A DNA stretch of 64,000 bases from Gnetum montanum (taxonomy: Eukaryota > Streptophyta > Gnetopsida > Gnetales > Gnetaceae), in the NCBI GenBank assembly GCA_015680685.1, contig MNCI01004978.1:54726-118725 (forward strand). Reading direction: 5' to 3'. The position numbers were made by a program, and so were the translations under genes. Below the pieces are notes generated by a model. It ran no database searches. It was not told where the DNA came from and was given only the letters and a program-made list of their open reading frames with translations. This document shows, in pieces, positions 58,182 through 64,000 of this stretch (the stretch's first letter is position 1; every line of letters begins with the position of its first letter).

Positions 58182-58799
58182 GTAGTAATTTATCAACCAA
58201 TTTTCAGTCAAATTATAGCTTAATTGTAGCCAATTTTTTGCCCCATTCATGGCCCAAAACCTATAAAGTCTAAACCCCAACACCATTTTCAAGTTCCAAA
58301 TCCTTTGCATTTATACACTTTGACATTTTAGCATCTGAGAACTCTTACACACTTGCAAAAATGCAGCTTCTTAGATCTCCTCAATGTGGAAACCCTATAG
58401 CCTTGTAACCCTCATAATGCCCTTTTAGATTTGTGAGTTTATAGCTTCTACGTTATTCTCCTAGGAATCTCCACTCCTAGCATCACCCACTTTGGTAGCC
58501 TAAATTTTCCACATTCCACCACCCCCNCCCCCCCCCCCCCCCAACTCCTCCTTTGTTTCCCTATGGCCATTTTTTGTACACATCCCTTGAAATCATTCTT
58601 TATTTTTTAATAAATTTTTAAGATTTTAATTTTATGTGCAATTTGTATTTGTTCTTGGTTATTCAAATCTATATTTTTCTTTTTGTTTTTTTTTTTTTTT
58701 TGCATTCTCTAAGTCCTTAGATGATTTAAATCCCATTTTTTGGAAGCCATGGGGATTCAAGGTTGAGGCTATTACATTGGAACTTTCAATTTTCTAGAA

Positions 58800-59176
58800 A
58801 TTGAATTTTTAGGTTGCAATAAAATGCTTTCCTTCAGGAGAGACATCTACTATTTCTAATCGACGTCTATACTTTAGGTGAGAAGTCTTAGGAGAGACAT
58901 CTATATTTTCAGGTCTATCCTATAAGTGTCAAAAATAAAAATGCTCATTTTGATGCTAAAAGCCTTTGGATGCCTCCAAACAAGTTCCCATAGACACCCC
59001 AAAACATCCAAGAATCATCAACAAAATCAACTCAAAAAGACACATAACATGTAGGGTAGAACAAGGGCATTGGAAGAGGTGTCCTTACACCATGTACCTA
59101 GTCTTCTAAATTATCGCCTCCAACTAATCCATTATGAGGATTAGGACACAAGAAACAAACCTTGATCCACAACCTA
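58800..59176. repeat. H1-like fragment and leader
   Basis: 58800-58948 resembles 29930-30147, with agacatct-type motifs and the shared tgtcaaaaataaaaatgc. The rest up to 59176 is unassigned leader-like sequence. Confidence 0.45.
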
Positions 59177-59189
59177 GGCTTTGATATCA
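59177..59189 (-). other. tRNA-Met-type primer-binding site
   Basis: ggctttgatatca matches ggctctgatacca at 11 of 13 bases and is two bases from a TG (tgttacaatgcc, 59192), as at an LTR/PBS junction of a - strand element with its LTR to the right. Confidence 0.5.
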
Positions 59190-59191
59190 AG

Positions 59192-59360
59192 TGTTACAAT
59201 GCCATCATTGAAAGTACCATATGATATCATTCTTGAGTCTTGAATTAGCCAGGCAAGAAAGATATACTCAAGATGAACTATACCTTAGAAATCATAACAC
59301 TTGTGAGCATAACATAATTGTACACATGCATTAATCCACACATTAGAAGCATAAAAATAA
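59192..59360 (-). repeat. Start of a putative 5' LTR
   Basis: tgttacaatgcc... begins directly after the PBS-like site. The other end of the LTR was not identified; the extent given is only the part free of other features. Confidence 0.35.
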
Positions 59361-59500
59361 GGTGTTAGCTTAGTGGTAAGACTCTTAATTCCAAAGTTCC
59401 CAATTCATGGGTGGCAATATTGAGTTATAAAGTTTTAATTAGACTATATATCTTGGGCTGTACCTGTATTATAATTATTTTGGTTTCCAACACCCCCCTC
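59361..59500 (+). repeat. tRNA-like segment, possible SINE
   Basis: ggtgttagcttagtggtaag contains a pol III A box (TAGCTTAGTGGT at 59366-59377, 11 of 12 to TRGCNNAGYNGG). A weak B-box-like stretch lies about 40 bp downstream (gggtggcaatat). A C/T-rich tail follows. It is not a functional tRNA: no cloverleaf could be drawn. Confidence 0.35.
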
Positions 59501-59875
59501 CATCTATTAGGAGTATAGCAATCATATAAGTAACAAGGCCAATGAGACATGCATGTACACAATCATAAAAAGTACTCACATACATATGAATACATCATTC
59601 CCCTTAACAAATATATGATGCATTCCTCCTCTAATGCATCTATTCCTGTAGAAATATTTTTTACAAGTCTACAAGGATACCTCTATAAACTATGTGTTAA
59701 GATACTTAATGTGCAGTTGTAAATATTCTTTGAATCAATGCAACCCTCAATAAATCAAGGATTATGAAATGAAGAAGCATAAATCCTCTAATCAAATATG
59801 TACTTCGCCTATTACATAGGAACCAGGAATAACAAGGAATAATAACCTACTACTTAAGAACCAGGAATAATGAAA
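59501..59875. other. Unassigned AT-rich sequence
   Basis: No gene, LTR end or clear repeat seen. Confidence 0.4.
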
Positions 59876-60345
59876 AAGTAAAGTTTTTAATGCTAAAAAT
59901 AACTGTGTAAAATCACTAGAAAAAAAACTTAGATAAAAAGTATAAAATATTAAAATAGTGTAGCTATAACTTAGAAGGAAGAATCTCAGTTTCCTCCCCA
60001 AATGATGGAGTTTTTAGGCTAAAAACTAACTAAGTATAAAAATGCTAAAAATTTGACTAAGTATGAAATGAAATATGAGAGATGGAATCAAAACTAAGTA
60101 TAAAAATTATATAAAATAATATAAAATGTTGAGATATTAATATTATTATGTAGAAATAATGATGTCAAATTTCTCCTGAGAAATGAAATTTTTATATGAA
60201 AAAATAGCTAAGTATAAAATGATGAAAGATTTGACTAAGTATAGAATGCAATGTAAGAGATAGTAAAAACTTATAAGTATAGAATGGGAGTAGACAAATG
60301 TAAAATAATGAAAGTGAGATGCTTTAATATAGGGGAAAGGTTCCA
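59876..60345. repeat. Degenerate tandem repeat, about 180 bp, two to three copies
   Basis: Copies start near 59990 and 60165, with a weaker one near 59876. They share aactaagtataaaaatg, atttgactaagtat and gagatggaa/gagatagta in the same order. Confidence 0.6.
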
Positions 60346-60940
60346 AATCCTTTCCCTAAGTGTGATAAAATTGATAAAATAAGCCTAGCTCTTGAGCAAA
60401 ATATATATTTGGAGGATGGAATTGAACCTCTAGAGGATTAGGTCATGGATGAAGAAGTTGTAGGCATAATTTGAAGTGAATTCTAGGCCAAAGTAAGGCT
60501 ATTTTGTCCAAGGTTCTCATCACTAACACTAGAGCTGAAAAAATTCCAACTTTGGAAAGTGCTGCAGAAGCCTAAAAATTCTATTTCTAGAAGTGACACT
60601 AAAGATGCATGTGCTATGATGGTGGTAGGTACTCATGCTCCTAATCTCTCAAAATTTAATGAGTGCTCTCAAATATCAAAAGATCCAACCTTAAAATTTG
60701 GGTCTTAAATTTGTATTTATAAGCCCAAAGTTGTCAAATTTAGTTTAGGGTTCCTAAAATTAAACTCGAAGTTAAGTGTAACTTTTTACCAAGTTTAAAA
60801 ATAGGAAGTCTGGTCTTTGGTTATAACGAACATAGCAATCCATCAAGGTAATGTTAACATTGATGCTAATGCAGTGTCAATAATAATTAGAAATAATTCT
60901 GGACTTTTTCTATCTTCTAGAAGATTCTAGATAAGAGAGT
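60346..60940. other. Unassigned AT-rich sequence
   Basis: No recognisable coding frame or element boundary. Confidence 0.4.
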
Positions 60941-60944
60941 TGAT

Positions 60945-61255
60945 GCATAGATGATTAATATGAAAAATGATGTCAAACATCAAATTTAGGATTAATTTGA
61001 GATGTTAAGAGACAAAATGACACTCCATGTTGAAGAAGTGGACTTACAAAAGAATTAAAGTTAAGATTGATGCAAGAGGTCATGCCGAACATCAAAACTA
61101 GAAGTTGTAGATAAAGAGCCAAAACTGACACTGCAGATTAAGAAGAAAATTTGTCAAAAAATTTGAAGTTAGGATTGATGCCAGAGCTAATGTCATATGT
61201 CAAAATTGGGGATTATAGATGAAGAGTTAAAAATAATGTTGTTGATGACATGAGA
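60945..61255. repeat. Degenerate tandem repeat, about 110-123 bp, three copies
   Basis: Units start at gatgc near 60945, 61068 and 61178. Each has a caaacatc/catatgtc segment, then a gattatagatgaagag-like segment and gaagttaggatt at the junction. Confidence 0.55.
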
Positions 61256-64000
61256 CATCATTTCTGGAAAAAGCTAAAGAAGATTCAAAAACTACGCTAC
61301 CAATGACATAGAATGTTGAATCTAGACTGCTAAAGATGGCTTTAAGCTGAGAATTCATAGAATGTATCCAAAACTCATGCTTATGTAGAAAAAGCCAAAG
61401 TGGATATAACACAAGGATCATGGAAAATTTAGTTCATAAGTTGAATTATAAATCTAGATGATTCTTGACATCCTCCAAAAGCTAAAAAGTTATCTTGTGA
61501 TAATGTATTTGTAGGATTGTATGCTTAAATCCTAATGGAATGATGTTGAAACCATACTCACTTTTAACTCAAAGAAAATAAAAAAATTAGGTATAACACA
61601 ATCTAGTCTCAAATCCCCACTCTATAAACAAGGGGAGATGCCTAAGCTAAAGAGGCCAAAGCCTCCCCAACAAGCCAACATATTCTTATGATGCATTTCA
61701 CAAGAAATCAAGGTAATGTAGTTCATTAAGATAATGATTAAGATAGCATGAAACCTGTAAGGATATCCATGCTTCTCCTACCCCCATTCTAGAGCAAAAA
61801 AATCTTCAAAATACCAACAAGACACATTTTCTTATAATAGCTTCAAGTTATGGATCTAATTCTTATGACGTGGTGGGAAATTTTGGACCCTAAAAAATAT
61901 TAATAATAAGCAAAAAAATGTTTAGGGTACATCATAGGCTTAACACAAAATAAGGAACACCAAAAACAACATCAAAAGAAAAGTATTTCCAATTACACAA
62001 GTGTCTCCTCAAGTGCACAACCTTATAGATAATATTTTTGAAAAATCAAAGAGAGGAAAATTATTTGTTAGTTCAAAGGATGACCTCTATCCTAATAACA
62101 TTTACATTACTTTCAACATTTTATATTAAAATTAAAATAGCAGAAGAATTTGAGGTAGTAATAGAAGTTTGTAACAACATATTAGCATATGAAAAAATAT
62201 GAGAAATTGATGGCACATAATCTACATCACCATGACTTCGATGCTTAATATTAACCTTGCATTGATAATTATTAACTATAGCCTAATTTTCAACATTAGT
62301 ATTAAAATTTAAGTTAATATTAATATTTCTAGATAAGGAAAAATTTATTTTATGAGATATTTATCTGGACTAATTGAAACTTTCCATAGTATAAGTAAAA
62401 ACATTCACAAAATATTATATATATATATATATCTTTATTACTATTTGATTATTCTTATAGTTGACATTAACTTGATTTTTCATATCTTCAACTTTAGATT
62501 GTTTTTTTTTTCTATTATCAAATTCAATATGTTTTTTCTTTTCTTTCATATCTTCTTTCTTGAGCATAGAAGAACAAACATCCTTCATGATGATAAAAAT
62601 TGTAAGAATTAGAAAAATTATAATATGTAATTGGTTGACTGTAATTCTTTATGCTTACTTACAAAACCAATTCTTTTTTCTAGATAAGAAGATAAATTTA
62701 AAAAAATATCAGTGAAAACTAAATGGTGTGAAAATAGATTCCATATGTTTGATAGGACTCAGAAGACTAATAATTTCCTACTAAAATTTCTATAAAAAAT
62801 AAACTAAAGATTATATAGCTTAACAAAAAATGAAACTTTAGAATATTCTTTAGATTGAATATCAAAACTTGAAGTCTACTTATGAATGATCAACACTACA
62901 TGCTTATTTATATAAAAAAAATTATATCTAAGGCACAATGCACCATTAAAGCATTGCCTAGCTTAACAAGAAAAAAAATGAGAATAATACTTAGCTTGAA
63001 TGGTTAAATATTGAAACACCTCAAAGAAAAGTTAGTTATAAATAGGGAAGCCTTGTGGTCAAATTTTAATTGTAATTTTAATTAGATTTAAGAGAAAAAT
63101 AAATGCCTCAATTTCTTTTCAAAAAATTCATCTTATAATCCTATTACATCAAAATCCTAGAGTGTTCTTAACATGTAAAATATAATTCATGATACAAAAT
63201 GTTAAAAATGTTGTGGATTACACCAAATCAAGATAATTGGATTCATATTATCAAAAATGCTACCAATTCTAGCATGAGATGTCAAAAACATTGGACTTGT
63301 CAATCTCAACATAAATGTCAAAAATGCTATAGTTTCTAGCCAATGTGAATGGTTAAAAACATTGTGTAAACATCCAAGAAACTTGCCAAAACTAAGTCAA
63401 GATAGAAATAGCAAATCATGACCTATAAAATCAAGAATTAACACCATTTTGGAGGACTTTTGGATCTTTGAAACTCTTCTAAATTTGGAACTTTTAGAGT
63501 AGAGAGAGACTTAAGAGCCCAAAGCCATTCCCCCCAGCACTGATCATTGAGAGCATCAAGCACGTATTGTAGTTTTCATTTGAAATAAAATCTAGAAAAT
63601 TAAAAATACTTTTCATAGTGATTTCATAGGAATTTGTGAAATATTTGTGTTTCTACACTTTAAAAGTCTTCAAGACTTCTAGATCTATACCATCTAAACC
63701 TTTATTTTCACTAGATTAATATAAGTTTTGTAGTGTTTGGCCATATTTACTACTATTTTTTGTATTATCTCTTGATTCTCTCATGGATCCAATGTTAGAT
63801 CTATTGTTCATCTATTTCCTCACTGATTTTCATCATTCTCATTCTAGTAATAGACTATTAAGTCCTTAACTAATCAACAAGACCACCTAAGACACCTCAA
63901 ATCCTTTCAAGGCTCATGGATCTTGAGGTAAAACTATTTTTCATAGAGATCTTTAGTTTTCAGCCCTAAATTTTTGTCATTATAGTTTTCTAGCACTAGA
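61256..64000. other. Decayed AT-rich sequence without supported genes
   Basis: Contains an AT dinucleotide run (about 62415-62432) and repeated tgtcaaaaay motifs near 63205-63360. A possible tract/LTR-like junction at 61635 could not be confirmed. No coding family recognised on either strand. Confidence 0.5.

Larger units (their letters stand above)
56100..58795 (+). repeat. Long dispersed repeat R2 (LTR-like), inverted relative to R1
   Basis: The reverse complement matches R1 (24718-28580). On the + strand it has a TATA-like cctataaagtc near 58260 and the frame 57554-57769 upstream. It is interrupted by 50 Ns (58132-58181) and by a long C run with an N at 58527. The sense end is cttttcaattttctag..., eroded compared with R1. 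Confidence 0.6.

Noticed and set aside
58092-58310. Open frames across 58132-58181
   Set aside because: Same reason: 50 Ns inside the frame.
58521-58542. Long C run as a telomere-like or G-quadruplex element
   Set aside because: It contains an N and looks like a sequencing stutter; length is unreliable.
61630-61645. caaggggaga as a copia polypurine tract
   Set aside because: No LTR start with matching end or coding remnant was found on either side.
1-64000. CRISPR array, prokaryotic operon, rRNA or functional tRNA genes
   Set aside because: None seen. Direct repeats are LTR pairs or tandem repeats without spacer structure, and the sequence is plant nuclear in character.

Overview
The window is plant nuclear DNA made almost entirely of old, nested LTR retrotransposons. 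No intact host gene, rRNA or functional tRNA gene is visible. The evidence is plant-type Ty3/gypsy and Ty1/copia gag-pol remnants, tRNA-Asp and initiator-tRNA-Met primer-binding sites, 5-bp target-site duplications (TSDs) and coding frames full of stops where related copies have Trp, Gln or Arg. This suits a large-genome seed plant, possibly a gymnosperm; the species cannot be told from sequence alone.

One family dominates the left and centre. Its LTRs read TGATGAG...CTCATCA, carry a TATA box (CTATAAATA or a close variant) and sit beside a tRNA-Asp PBS. Seven LTR copies belonging to elements named here Z, A, C, B, F1, F2 and D are recognisable. A carries an Athila-type reverse transcriptase (FMDDFSTYG) and is the only visible autonomous-type relative. 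B (7052-14096, TSD ATGAT, + strand) and D (38479-45186, TSD AAAAT, - strand) are structurally complete but have only gag (B) or gag and protease (D), plus a roughly 2-kb non-coding 3' part. B, D and the partial copy F2 share conserved blocks there, so they look like a non-autonomous gag-bearing lineage mobilised by relatives such as A.

Layout: 1-881 Z 5' LTR, inserted in A. 882-6875 A (gag, protease, RT-RNase H), inserted in C. 6876-17641 C, interrupted by B. 17642-20948 a decayed copia body with an internal deletion. 20949-24717 the 3' LTR of F1 and a decayed coiled-coil reading frame. 24718-28580 long repeat R1. 28690-29459 a decayed gypsy gag. 29470-30147 LTR-like fragment H1. 30148-33469 the 3' LTR and non-coding part of F2. 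33470-35881 a copia-type 3' LTR (G) and a reading frame with 27-residue tandem repeats. 35882-52546 chromovirus E (TSD TATTA, 2.7-kb LTRs, gag to chromodomain), with D nested in its 3' LTR. 52547-53160 an unrecognised decayed frame. 53160-55740 a CA/CT-rich island. 56100-58795 repeat R2, inverted relative to R1. 58800-64000 AT-rich decayed repeats, including a Met-PBS/LTR junction, a weak tRNA-like SINE candidate and degenerate tandem repeats.

Insertion order can be read from nesting: E is younger than G, and D younger than E; A and B are younger than C, and Z younger than A. D keeps the most CpG and the longest open gag frame, which fits it being youngest. Several single-N positions flanked by exact repeats, a 397-N gap and a 50-N gap are assembly features and should not be read as biology.
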